Assembly: GCF_014650675.1 (NCBI RefSeq)
Contig: NZ_BMVK01000008.1
Coordinates: forward strand, 1-64,000
Source: Streptomyces anulatus
Lineage (GTDB): Bacteria > Actinomycetota > Actinomycetes > Streptomycetales > Streptomycetaceae
Length of the DNA stretch: 64,000 nt
Direction: 5' to 3'
Within the stretch, counting starts at the first letter, position 1, and each line of letters opens with the position of its first letter. Shown piece by piece: positions 40,378 through 49,336 of this stretch. The position numbers and the translations under genes were made by a program. The notes beneath the pieces were generated by a model. It searched no databases and had not been told where the DNA came from. It saw nothing but the letters and a program-made list of their open reading frames with translations.

Positions 40378-41619
40378 CTACTTGGCGGCGGCGTCGGCGG
40401 CGCGGACCAGCGCGTCCTTCGTCACCGCTCCGACGTACACCGAGCCGTCGTCCGTCATCAGGGCGTTGACCAGGCGCGTCTTGAAGACCGTGCCCGAACC
40501 GAACTTCCCGGTGACCTTGTCGCCGAGCGCGTCGAGGAAGCCCTGCGCCTCGGCCGGCATCTCACCCGAGCCGGCCTTCGGGAGGCCCGTGCCGCCGGGG
40601 GTCCTGATCTCGGCGATCGAGGTCCAGCCCTCACCGATGACGTTGAAGCCCTCGAAGCCGTCCAGCTCGGCGAGCTGCCCGGGGAGCGCCTCCTGCACCG
40701 CGCCGCGCTCGTCCTTGCCGGTCTCCAGCTCGTCGGCCTCGGTCACCTTGGCGCCCTTGGGCGGCGTGAAGGCGAACGTGGACGCGGCGGGCCTGGAGAA
40801 GTCGACCTTGGTGAACCCGGCGTCGACCACGGCCTTGCCGCCGCTCGCCGCCGACAGGGTGAACTTCAGCGGTACGCCGGTCTCGGCGTCCACGGCGATG
40901 CGGACCGATCCAATGGTCGAACCGGACTGCTTCGGCTTGATCAGCAGCTGGTACGCGTCCCGCCCGGCGACCCGCGCCGTGCCGTCCACGGTGACCGAGG
41001 TGGTGTCCCCGGCCGCCGCGAGCGCCTGCTCGGCGAAGTCCTTCGGGGTGGCCGAAGCGCCCTTGCGGTCCTTCGGGGCCTTCTCCGCGAGCTCGCCGGC
41101 GTCCCGGCCCTCGGGAGCCTCGGCGTGGTAGACCTCGTCGGACTTGCTGTCGTACGCCCAGACCTCGCCCTGGTTGTGGATGAGGCTGTACTCGGACGCG
41201 TCCCCGAGGATGGAGAGCTTCTGCCGCTCCGGGCCGTCGGCGGCCACCCGCAGCGTGTGCGTGCCGGACGTCAGCTCCATGAGCTTGTCCTGCGGGGCCG
41301 CCGCGCCGGCGTCCTTGCCCTCGCCGTCCGGTACGAGCGAGCCCGCGATGCCGTCGAGGGGCAGGCCCAGGTCGGTGCTGATCTTGAACGTGCCGGAGAG
41401 CTGCTCCGCGTCGGAAGCGGCGATGTTCTCGATGAGCTGCTGGGCGCTGATCTTCGGCAGGTCCGGGTCGCCGGTGCTGGCGAGCGCCGGGACGAGCCCG
41501 ATGGTCGCGGCCGCCACTCCCGCGACCGCGACGGGGACGATGTAGCGCGCCGCCTTCCGGCGGCCCACGACAGTGCTCGTGGCCTCGCCGGTGGTCTCTG
41601 CGCTGTCGTTCGGTGCCAT
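40378..41619 (-). CDS. LolA-like lipoprotein-carrier-fold membrane protein
   Basis: 413 aa. One N-terminal membrane helix or uncleaved signal (AARYIVPVAVAGVAAATIGLV, about 22-42) is followed by a large extracytoplasmic domain of the LolA/RseB-like fold (SAQQLIENIAASDAEQLSGTFKISTDLGLP ... GEVWAYDSKSDEVYHAEA ... SVRIAVDAETGVPLKFTL). In actinobacteria such proteins are encoded with ABC-2 transporters, as here, and may bind lipids or sense the envelope. ATG 41619 was chosen for GGAGG-type purines upstream and the fit of the helix. Confidence 0.8.
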   Translation of the reverse strand: MAPNDSAETTGEATSTVVGRRKAARYIVPVAVAGVAAATIGLVPALASTGDPDLPKISAQQLIENIAASDAEQLSGTFKISTDLGLPLDGIAGSLVPDGEGKDAGAAAPQDKLMELTSGTHTLRVAADGPERQKLSILGDASEYSLIHNQGEVWAYDSKSDEVYHAEAPEGRDAGELAEKAPKDRKGASATPKDFAEQALAAAGDTTSVTVDGTARVAGRDAYQLLIKPKQSGSTIGSVRIAVDAETGVPLKFTLSAASGGKAVVDAGFTKVDFSRPAASTFAFTPPKGAKVTEADELETGKDERGAVQEALPGQLAELDGFEGFNVIGEGWTSIAEIRTPGGTGLPKAGSGEMPAEAQGFLDALGDKVTGKFGSGTVFKTRLVNALMTDDGSVYVGAVTKDALVRAADAAAK

Positions 41620-41807
41620 GGTGTGCCCTACCTCCGTGGTCGGCGGCTTCCGTTGGTATCCATCTGACCAAATCGGACGGCCTGAAGCGTCAGACCGGGG
41701 GATCAACTCCGCCTACTGCTCCGGTATGACACCGGGGCGGGGCGTCCGGGCCATCCAGTAGGGGTAGGGGGCCCGGTGACGCCGCGTCAACCGCGGCGGG
41801 CGCGGGC

Positions 41808-42818
41808 TCAGCCGGCCCGGTGCACCACGGCGTCGCACAGCTCTTCCAGCGCGGCCTTCGCGTACCCCTCGGGCAGCGGTGCCAGCGTGGCGCGTGCCGC
41901 CTGGGCGTAGCGCACGGTGTCCTGGCGGGCCTGCTCCAGCGCCGGGTGGACGCGCAGCCGGCGCAGCACCTCCTCCAGGGCGTCGTCGTCACTGAGGTCG
42001 CCGTCGAGGAGTTCGACGAGCTCCAGGTCGTCGGGCTTGCCGTCGGCCGCCGCCAGGGCGCGCAGCCGCAGGACCGGGAGCGTCGGGATGCCCTCGCGCA
42101 GGTCGGTGCCGGGGGTCTTGCCGGACTCGTGGGAGTCGGAGGCGATGTCCAGGACGTCGTCGGCGAGCTGGAAGGCGATGCCGAGCCGCTCCCCGTACTG
42201 GGTGAGGACGTCCACGGTCCGCTCGTCGGCGCCGGACATCATCGCGCCGAAGCGGCCGGACACGGCGACCAGCGAGCCGGTCTTGCCGCTGAGGACGTCC
42301 AGGTAGTGGTCGACCGGGTCGCGTCCGTCGCGCGGGCCCGCGGTCTCCAGGATCTGGCCGGTGACGAGCCGCTCGAAGGCCTCCGCCTGGATGCGGACGG
42401 CCTCGGGGCCGAGGTCGGCCAGGATGTGGGAGGCGCGGGCGAAGAGGAAGTCGCCGGTGAGGACGGCGACGGAGTTGCCCCAGCGGGTGTTGGCGCTGGG
42501 CACCCCGCGCCGCACGTCGGCCTCGTCCATCACGTCGTCGTGGTACAGCGTGGCCAGGTGGGTCAGCTCGACGACGACGGCGGAGGGGACGACCCCCGGC
42601 GCGTCGGGATCACCGAACTGTGACGCGAGCATGACCAGCAACGGGCGGAACCGCTTGCCCCCCGCACGCACCAGGTGCTGGGCGGCCTCCGTGATGAAGG
42701 GCACATCGCTCTTGGTGGCTTCCAGCAGACCCGTCTCGACAGCTGCCAGGCCCAACTGGACATCGGTCTCAAGAGACTGGTCCCGCACGTGCAGTCCGAA
42801 CGGCCCGACGACGGTCAC
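41808..42818 (-). CDS. Polyprenyl diphosphate synthase, probably menaquinone side chain
   Basis: 336-aa trans-prenyltransferase. GGKRFRP (53-59), first Asp-rich motif DDVMD (94-98), second motif DDVLD (220-224, QLADDVLD). It condenses isopentenyl diphosphate onto allylic diphosphates. Small residues before DDVMD and size fit long-chain (C35-C45) synthases that supply menaquinone. GTG 42818 start. Its location 9 kb from the nuo operon fits supply of the quinone used by complex I, though the product chain length is not determinable here. Confidence 0.9.
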   Translation of the reverse strand: MTVVGPFGLHVRDQSLETDVQLGLAAVETGLLEATKSDVPFITEAAQHLVRAGGKRFRPLLVMLASQFGDPDAPGVVPSAVVVELTHLATLYHDDVMDEADVRRGVPSANTRWGNSVAVLTGDFLFARASHILADLGPEAVRIQAEAFERLVTGQILETAGPRDGRDPVDHYLDVLSGKTGSLVAVSGRFGAMMSGADERTVDVLTQYGERLGIAFQLADDVLDIASDSHESGKTPGTDLREGIPTLPVLRLRALAAADGKPDDLELVELLDGDLSDDDALEEVLRRLRVHPALEQARQDTVRYAQAARATLAPLPEGYAKAALEELCDAVVHRAG

Positions 42819-42974
42819 GAGGGCATCTCCTGTCTGCTGACGATCACACGCAATGTCGATGTGTCGCTGTCTTCACTCAACTCAGCGTATCCGGTCCCCT
42901 TTGGATCACCGTGGGCGGCTTCCCGCCGCCGCCGGTATGTTCGGGATCAGCTCATACGATCAGGAGTCCCCGTT

Positions 42975-44474
42975 TTGTCCCACAGCACCGCCGGCACCGA
43001 GCCGGCCACGCCCCCGCCCGAGGACGATCACGCCTTCTTCGGGCAGCCACGGGGCCTGATGACCCTGTCCGGCCTGGAGGTCTGGGAGCGGTTCTCGTTC
43101 CTGGGCATGCAGGCCATTCTGGTGCTGTTCTTCGCCGACACGGTGGCGAACGGCGGCATGGACATGGACCCCGGAACCGCCGCCTCCGTCTCCGCCGCCT
43201 ACGGAACACTGGTCTATCTGGTCTCCGTCGCGGGCGGCTGGCTGGCCGACCGGATCCTCGGCTCCTACCGGGCCGTGCTCTACGGCGGCATTCTCATCGC
43301 GTGCGGCCACTACAGCATGGCCGTTCCCACCGACGCCATGACCTGGGTGGGCCTCGGCCTGATCAGCGCCGGAACGGGCCTGCTCAAGCCGAACGTGGCC
43401 TCCATGGTCGGCAAGCTCTACCGCACCGACGACGAGCGGCGCGACGCCGGCTTCGCCCTCTACTACATGGGCATCAACATCGGCGCCTTCGCCGGACCGC
43501 TGATCACCGGCTGGCTCGGCGAGCACGTCAGCTGGCACTGGGGCTTCTCGGCCGCCGCGGTCGGCATGACCCTCGGGCTGATCCAGTACGTGGCGGGCCG
43601 CCGTCACCTGGCCGGGCGTAAGCACGCCGCCGAATTCGCGCTGGCCCCCGACGCGATGCGCCGCGCGGTCCGTCTGATCATCGGCGGGGCCGTCGTGGTC
43701 GCCGTCGTCGCCACCGCGCTGGCCCTGGCGGGCTGGCTGACGATGGACCGGTTCGTCGACGTGCTCACCGTCATCTCGGTGATCGCGCCGATCGTCTACT
43801 TCGTGGTGATGTTCCGCTCCCCCCGGGTCACCGCCGAGGAGCGCGGCAGGCTCCGCCCGTACATCGTCCTCTTCCTCGGGTCCGTCGTCTTCAACTTCAT
43901 CCTCTTCCAGGCGTACTCGACGATGATGCTGCTCGCGTCGACGAACGCCCGGACGGAGATCCTCGGCTTCACCTTCCCGGCCAGCTGGTACGCCTCCGCG
44001 CTCGGCGCCTTCGAGGTCGCGCTGGCCCCGGTCGTCGCCGCGGTCTGGGCGAAGATGGGCCCCCGCCAGCCGCACGCCTCCAACAAGATCGCCTTCGGGG
44101 TGATCCTCGGCGGGCTCTCCTTCCTGCTGATGGTCCTGCCGACCTCCGGGCACGCCGACGACACGTACCGCATGGCGGCGTGGTGGATCGTCGGCTCGTA
44201 CCTGCTGCTCGGGCTCGGCGACATCCTGCTGGAGACCTCCGGCATGTCCGCCACCACCAAGCTCGCCCCCAAGGCGTTCGCCAGCCAGACGATGGCCCTG
44301 TGGTTCCTCTCGCTCGCCCTGGCCAACGGCATCCAGGCCCAGATCGTGAAGCTGTACGGAGAGGTCTCCAACCCCGCCTACTTCGGCGTCAACGGCGCCA
44401 TCGCCGTGGCGGCGGGCGTGGCGATGATCGCCGCCGCCCCCTGGCTGAAACGCACGATGCACCCCGTCCACTGA
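42975..44474 (+). CDS. POT-family proton-coupled peptide transporter
   Basis: 499-aa major facilitator protein with about 14 helices. The POT motif ExxERF occurs in LSGLEVWERFSFLGMQAILVLFF. The family signature GGWLADRILGSYRAVLYGG follows, then NIGAFAGPLITGWLG. It imports di- and tripeptides with protons. The TTG start at 42975 is supported by AGGAG 8 nt upstream and by absence of a better start. The next gene, a CocE-type hydrolase, begins 40 bp downstream and is likely co-transcribed. Confidence 0.92.
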   Translation: MSHSTAGTEPATPPPEDDHAFFGQPRGLMTLSGLEVWERFSFLGMQAILVLFFADTVANGGMDMDPGTAASVSAAYGTLVYLVSVAGGWLADRILGSYRAVLYGGILIACGHYSMAVPTDAMTWVGLGLISAGTGLLKPNVASMVGKLYRTDDERRDAGFALYYMGINIGAFAGPLITGWLGEHVSWHWGFSAAAVGMTLGLIQYVAGRRHLAGRKHAAEFALAPDAMRRAVRLIIGGAVVVAVVATALALAGWLTMDRFVDVLTVISVIAPIVYFVVMFRSPRVTAEERGRLRPYIVLFLGSVVFNFILFQAYSTMMLLASTNARTEILGFTFPASWYASALGAFEVALAPVVAAVWAKMGPRQPHASNKIAFGVILGGLSFLLMVLPTSGHADDTYRMAAWWIVGSYLLLGLGDILLETSGMSATTKLAPKAFASQTMALWFLSLALANGIQAQIVKLYGEVSNPAYFGVNGAIAVAAGVAMIAAAPWLKRTMHPVH

Positions 44475-44513
44475 GCGCGCCTTCGCACCCGTCGTCGTAC
44501 ATCGAGGTGACCC

Positions 44514-46508
44514 ATGAACATCACGACCGAGTTCCCGTACGAGACCACCCGCGAGGACGTGTACATCCCGCTCTCCGACGGCACCCGGCTCTACGCCCGG
44601 ATCTGGCGGCCGCTTACCGACGAACCGGTCCCGGCCCTGCTGGAGTACCTGCCCTACCGGCTCAGCGACTGGACCGCGCCCCGCGACTGGCAGCGCCACC
44701 CCTGGTACGCGGGCCACGGCTACGCCTCCGTACGGGTCGACGTCCGGGGCCACGGCAACAGCGAGGGGCTGCCGGGCGACGAGTACGACGCGCGGGAACT
44801 GGAGGACGGGGTCGCCGTCATCCACTGGCTGGCCCAGCAGGAGTGGTGCTCCGGCCGGGTCGGGATGTTCGGCATCTCCTGGGGCGGCTTCAACTCGCTC
44901 CAGATCGCCGCGCTCGCCCCCGAGCCGCTGAAGGCGATCGTCACCGTCTGCTCGACCGACGACCGCTACGACAACGACGTCCACTACATGGGCGGCTCCG
45001 TCCTCGCCGTGGACATGCACGCCTGGGCCGCCACCATGCTCGCCTTCGTCTGCCGGCCGCCGGACCCCGCGCAGGTCGGCGACGACTGGCGGGAGATGTG
45101 GCTGAAGCGGCTGGAGGCCGTCGACCCCTTCATCCACACCTGGCTGGCCCACCAGAGCCGCGACGACTACTGGAAGCACGGCAGCGTCTGCGAGGACTAC
45201 GGCGCGATCAAGGCGAAGGTCCTCGCGGTCGGCGGCTGGCACGACCCGTACCGGGACACCGTCCTCCGGCTCGTGGAGCACCTGGACCCGGAGCAGGTGC
45301 GCGGGCTGATCGGCCCCTGGTCGCACCAGTACCCCGACCGGGGGCTGCCTCCGGGGCCCGCGATCGGCTTCCTCCAGGAGACGCTGCGCTGGTGGGACCA
45401 GCACCTCAAGGGCCAGGAGACGGGCGTGATGCGGGAGCCGCTGCTGCGGTCCTGGATCAGCGGCTCGCACCCGCCCGCCACGGTGTACGAGACGCTGCCG
45501 GGACGCTGGGTCGGGGACGCCTCCTGGCCCTCGGAGAACGTCTCGCCGGTGGCGTACGCCCTCCAGGGCGGCGAGCGGATCGTCGCCTCGCCGCAGCAGA
45601 CCGGGGTGGACGCGGGCCGCTTCTTCCCGTTCGGCAACGACGCGGACCTGCCGCCGGACCAGCGGGACGAGGACGCGAAGTCGGTCTCGTTCGAATTCCC
45701 CGTCGCGGAGGCGCCGATCGAGATCCTCGGCCGCCCCCGGGTGAAGCTCCGCCTCCGGATGGACGTACCGCGCGGCCAGGCCATCGCCCGGCTCTGCGAC
45801 GTCGCGCCCGACGGCTCCTCCACCCTGGTCACCCGGGGCGTGCTCAACCTCGCGGCCCGGCACGGCCGCGACCGCACCGACGACTGGCCCCCCGGCGAGA
45901 CCGAGGACGTGGTCTTCGACCTCAACGGCATCGGGCACACCTTCCCGCCCGGCCACCGCATCCGGCTCGCCGTCTCCTCCTCGTACTGGCCCTGGATCTG
46001 GCCGCAGGCCGGCTCGGCGGGCTTCACCCTGGACGCCGACGGCAGCTTCGTCGAACTCCCGGTGCGCCGCCACACCGAGGACCCGGCGATCACCTTCGGG
46101 GAGCCCGAGCAGTCCGAGCCGCTCGGCGTGGTCTACCCGGTCACCCTGGAGGAGCCGCGCCCCGAACGCCTCGTCGTCCGCGATGTCGCCAAGGGCGAAT
46201 GGCGCATGGAGGTAGACCCCCGCTACGGCGGTACGCGGGTCTACCCCGACGGCCTCGAATTCACCGAGGACGCCCTGGAGACGTACACCGTCCAGCAGGA
46301 CGACCCGCTCTCCGCGCGGACCCGCTCCGACTGGCGGATCCGGCTGCACCGCCCGGAGATGGCCTGGGACGTGAAAATCGAGACCCGCTCCGAGATCGCC
46401 GCCGACGACCAGGACTTCATCACCTCCAACGAGGTGATCTGCAAGGACGGCGGAGAGGTCGTCTTCCACCGCACCTGGGAGAAGCGCATCCCGCGCACGG
46501 CGGGCTGA
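44514..46508 (+). CDS. CocE/NonD-type alpha/beta hydrolase (X-Pro peptidase family)
   Basis: 664-aa hydrolase of peptidase family S15/CocE. Nucleophile Ser122 in GISWGGF, acid Asp in VGGWHDPYRD, His in GPWSHQYP. The C-terminal jelly-roll domain spans about 320-560 (PPDFC/X-Pro C-terminal), followed by about 100 residues with FTLDADGSFVELP and WRMEVDPRYGG. Family members act on X-Pro dipeptides, cocaine-like esters or beta-lactam esters. Pairing with a peptide transporter favours a peptidase or esterase on imported substrates (inference). A perfect terminator follows. Confidence 0.9.
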   Translation: MNITTEFPYETTREDVYIPLSDGTRLYARIWRPLTDEPVPALLEYLPYRLSDWTAPRDWQRHPWYAGHGYASVRVDVRGHGNSEGLPGDEYDARELEDGVAVIHWLAQQEWCSGRVGMFGISWGGFNSLQIAALAPEPLKAIVTVCSTDDRYDNDVHYMGGSVLAVDMHAWAATMLAFVCRPPDPAQVGDDWREMWLKRLEAVDPFIHTWLAHQSRDDYWKHGSVCEDYGAIKAKVLAVGGWHDPYRDTVLRLVEHLDPEQVRGLIGPWSHQYPDRGLPPGPAIGFLQETLRWWDQHLKGQETGVMREPLLRSWISGSHPPATVYETLPGRWVGDASWPSENVSPVAYALQGGERIVASPQQTGVDAGRFFPFGNDADLPPDQRDEDAKSVSFEFPVAEAPIEILGRPRVKLRLRMDVPRGQAIARLCDVAPDGSSTLVTRGVLNLAARHGRDRTDDWPPGETEDVVFDLNGIGHTFPPGHRIRLAVSSSYWPWIWPQAGSAGFTLDADGSFVELPVRRHTEDPAITFGEPEQSEPLGVVYPVTLEEPRPERLVVRDVAKGEWRMEVDPRYGGTRVYPDGLEFTEDALETYTVQQDDPLSARTRSDWRIRLHRPEMAWDVKIETRSEIAADDQDFITSNEVICKDGGEVVFHRTWEKRIPRTAG

Positions 46509-46526
46509 GCGGCCTCCCCGTTTCGC

Positions 46527-46560
46527 CGTCGGGTCCCCCGGATTCCCGGGGGACCCGACG
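46527..46560 (+). terminator. Perfect 15-bp hairpin after the CocE-type gene
   Basis: Arms 46527-46541 and 46546-46560 pair completely around an ATTC tetraloop, followed by AACTTTCC. 18 nt after the stop. Confidence 0.85.
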
Positions 46561-46668
46561 AACTTTCCGGGCAATGCGCACAGTTGGGGATAGTCGGGGC
46601 ACTGCCGCTGGGTAGGAGCACCGACGTAACGTGTCCTCAACGCGACCTGGAAAGCGAGGCAGCACCAC

Positions 46669-47898
46669 ATGCCCGAGCAGAGCAGCCCGCTCGATCTGTC
46701 CGAGGGCGATCCCTTCGGCCCGCACAACCTTCCGTACGGTGTGTTCTCCACCCCCGACCACCCCGACGACCGCCGGGTCGGCGTCCGTATCGGCAACCAC
46801 GTCCTGGACGCCGGGGCCGCCGCCCACGCACTGGGCTCCCCGTACGCGGGGCTGCTCGCGCAGCCGAGCCTGACGCCGCTGCTCGCGGCGGGCCGCACCG
46901 CCTGGCGGGACGTGCGCCGTGCGCTCACCGCCTGGCTGACGGTCCCCGCCCACCGCGCGGACATCGAGCCGCTGCTGCACCCGGTGGACGCGGTGACCCT
47001 GCACCTGCCGTACGAGGTCGCGGACTACGTCGACTTCTACGCCAGCGAGCACCACGCCACCAACGTCGGACAGATCTTCCGGCCGGACGGCGACGCGCTC
47101 ACCCCCAACTGGAAGCACCTGCCGATCGGCTACCACGGCCGCTCCGGCACCGTCGTGGTCTCCGGCACCGACGTGGTGCGCCCCAGCGGCCAGCGCAAGG
47201 CCCCCGCCGACCCGGCCCCCGTCTTCGGGCCCTCGGTGAAGCTCGACATCGAGGCCGAGGTCGGCTTCGTCGTCGGCGTCCCCTCCGCGCACGGCACCCC
47301 GGTGCCGCTGGCCGACTTCCGCGAGCACGTCTTCGGCCTCTCGCTCCTCAACGACTGGTCCGCCCGCGACCTCCAGGCCTGGGAGTACGTGCCGCTCGGC
47401 CCGTTCCTCGGCAAGTCGTTCGCCACCTCCGTCTCCGCCTGGGTCACCCCGCTGGAGGCCCTGGACGCCGCCCGCACCGCGCCCCCGGCCCGCGACGTCC
47501 CCCTGCTCCCCTACCTCGACGACGCGGCGGACGAGGAGCCGGGCGGCTTCGACATCCGCATCAGCGTCGAGATCAACGGGCAGGTGGTCGCCGAGCCGCC
47601 GTTCGCCTCGATGTACTGGACGGCCGCCCAGCAGCTCGCCCATATGACGGTGAACGGCGCATCACTGCGCACCGGCGACCTGTACGGCTCCGGCACCGTC
47701 AGCGGCCCCGAGCCCGCCCAGCGCGGCTCGCTCCTGGAGCTGACCTGGAACGGCCGCGACGCGCTCGAACTCCCCGAGGGCAAGCGGACGTTCCTGGAGG
47801 ACGGCGACACGGTCACGCTGACCGCCTGGGCCCCCGGCCCGCACGGCACCCGGGTCGGCCTCGGCGACGTGACCGGAAGGATCGTCACCGCACCATGA
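46669..47898 (+). CDS. fahA: Fumarylacetoacetase
   Basis: 409-aa enzyme for the last step of tyrosine/homogentisate breakdown, hydrolysing 4-fumarylacetoacetate to fumarate and acetoacetate. The metal and catalytic motifs are DFYASEHHATN, LPIGYHGRSGTVVVSG, LDIEAEVGFVVG and LNDWSARDLQAWEYVPLGPFLGKSF. N-terminal SH3-like domain about 1-110. Full length. The other tyrosine-degradation genes are not in this window. Its stop overlaps the GPP34 gene ATG. Confidence 0.94.
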   Translation: MPEQSSPLDLSEGDPFGPHNLPYGVFSTPDHPDDRRVGVRIGNHVLDAGAAAHALGSPYAGLLAQPSLTPLLAAGRTAWRDVRRALTAWLTVPAHRADIEPLLHPVDAVTLHLPYEVADYVDFYASEHHATNVGQIFRPDGDALTPNWKHLPIGYHGRSGTVVVSGTDVVRPSGQRKAPADPAPVFGPSVKLDIEAEVGFVVGVPSAHGTPVPLADFREHVFGLSLLNDWSARDLQAWEYVPLGPFLGKSFATSVSAWVTPLEALDAARTAPPARDVPLLPYLDDAADEEPGGFDIRISVEINGQVVAEPPFASMYWTAAQQLAHMTVNGASLRTGDLYGSGTVSGPEPAQRGSLLELTWNGRDALELPEGKRTFLEDGDTVTLTAWAPGPHGTRVGLGDVTGRIVTAP

Positions 47899-48569
47899 CG
47901 CAGGACGCCCCCGCGCTGACGCTGCCCGAGGAACTGATCCTCCTCGCCCTGGACCCGGACCGGGGCAAGCCGACCTGCAACGCCCGCGATCTGGGGTACG
48001 GAACCGCCGGGGCCGTCCTCGCCGAGCTGGAGATCCGGGGCCACATACGCGAGGAGCGCGGCCGGGTCCACGTGGTGAACCCGCTGGACCCGGCCGACCC
48101 GATCCTCGCCGCCCTGCTCCGGACCCTGGACCCGCCGGCCAAGGGCCGCCGTCGCCCGGGAATCCGCGCCCGGCGCTGGGTGGGTGAGTACGACCGGTAC
48201 GTGCAGGAGAAGTACCTGGACTCCCTGGTCGAACGCTCCGCCCTGTCCCGGAGAACCCACCGCGTCCTCGGCATGCTCCCGTACCACCGCCACTTCCCGG
48301 GCGTGCCGGACCTCTCGCGGGGCGTCCTCGACCGGTTCGCGGCGGCCGAGGCGGCGGGGTACCCGGCCCACCGCGACCGGGTGCTGGCCTCCCTGGTCTC
48401 CGCCATCGGCCTGGCCGGCGACCTGACCCGCCTCGGCCGCACGGGCCGGACGGTGATGAAAGTCATGCGCCGCTCCGAGTGGACCGCCGTGGCCGTCCGC
48501 TACAACGTCGAGCAGAACGAGACCGGCAACGGCTGGAGCGGCTACAGCGGGAGCGGCGACGGGGACTGA
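47895..48569 (+). CDS. GPP34 (GOLPH3-like) phosphoprotein
   Basis: 224 aa. TLPEELILLALDPDRGKP at the N terminus and the helical pattern LGYGTAGAVLAELEIRGHI...LVERSALSRRTHRVLGM match the GPP34 family of GOLPH3-fold proteins, common in Streptomyces. Eukaryotic members bind phosphatidylinositol 4-phosphate; the bacterial function is unknown. It is translationally coupled to fumarylacetoacetase by a 4-bp overlap, although no metabolic link is known. Confidence 0.88.
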   Translation: MTQDAPALTLPEELILLALDPDRGKPTCNARDLGYGTAGAVLAELEIRGHIREERGRVHVVNPLDPADPILAALLRTLDPPAKGRRRPGIRARRWVGEYDRYVQEKYLDSLVERSALSRRTHRVLGMLPYHRHFPGVPDLSRGVLDRFAAAEAAGYPAHRDRVLASLVSAIGLAGDLTRLGRTGRTVMKVMRRSEWTAVAVRYNVEQNETGNGWSGYSGSGDGD

Positions 48570-48694
48570 CCGGGACCAGGGAACGGCGGGCCCGGTCAGC
48601 GGCGCGCGGGGCGTTCACACGTTCGGGGGAGCCCCATCCTGATCCCGGCGGATACGCTGGTCGGGCCCGCGAGACTCCTCCCATGGGAGCAATG

Positions 48695-49303
48695 ATGAGC
48701 ATCGAACCCGAGGCCTCCGAGCCGCGGTGGGCGGTCCCGCCCGAGGGCGGCTGGACCGCCGATGACCTGGACACACTCCCGAATCTGCCTCCGCACACGG
48801 AGCTGATCGACGGGAGCCTCGTTTTCGTGAGTCCGCAGACCCTTTTCCATTCCCGAGCGGTCAGCTTCTTCGAATGGCAGTTGCAGTCCCTGGCTCCGCC
48901 CGAGCTGGAGGTCGTGCGCGAGTTCACCATCGACATCGACCGCTACAACCGGCCCGAGCCCGATGTGATCGTCATCGACGGCGACATCATCCAGGACCCG
49001 AACCAGACCCGGTTCCCCGCCGAGTCGGTGCGCCTCGCCATCGAGGTCGTCTCCCCCGAGTCCCGGTCCCGCGACCGGGAGACCAAGCCCGTGAAATACG
49101 CCCGGGCGACGATCCCCCACTACTGGCGGGTGGAGAACCACGACGGGCGTGCCGTGGTGTACGTCTTCGAGCGGGAGCCGGCCACCGGGGCGTACACCTC
49201 GACGGGGATCTTCCACGACCGGATGAAGGTGTCGGTGCCCTTCCCCGTCGACCTGGACCTCACGGCAATCACGCCCCGCCGCCGGGCGGCGGACCTGGGG
49301 TAA
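48695..49303 (+). CDS. Uma2-family PD-(D/E)XK nuclease-like protein
   Basis: 202 aa of the Uma2/DUF820 family. TELIDGSLVFVSPQTLFH, RPEPDVIVIDG, LAIEVVSPESRSRDRETKPVKYARATIPHYWRVE show the PD...ExK restriction-fold core (Asp in PEPDVIV, Glu and Ser in IEVVSPES). Cellular role unknown; it occurs in many copies in Streptomyces. ATG 48695 has GGGAG 5 nt upstream; ATGs at 48683 and 48692 are also in frame. Convergent with recQ. Confidence 0.9.
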   Translation: MSIEPEASEPRWAVPPEGGWTADDLDTLPNLPPHTELIDGSLVFVSPQTLFHSRAVSFFEWQLQSLAPPELEVVREFTIDIDRYNRPEPDVIVIDGDIIQDPNQTRFPAESVRLAIEVVSPESRSRDRETKPVKYARATIPHYWRVENHDGRAVVYVFEREPATGAYTSTGIFHDRMKVSVPFPVDLDLTAITPRRRAADLG

Positions 49304-49336
49304 GTCCCGCCGCCCCTCCCCACCGCCCGGTACGGA

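Noticed and set aside
42960..46964. A 1334-codon open frame on the minus strand opposite the POT, CocE and fumarylacetoacetase genes
   Set aside because: It is a GC-driven shadow frame: composition is Arg/Gly/Val/Asp-rich, no family is recognisable, and three well-supported genes occupy the other strand.
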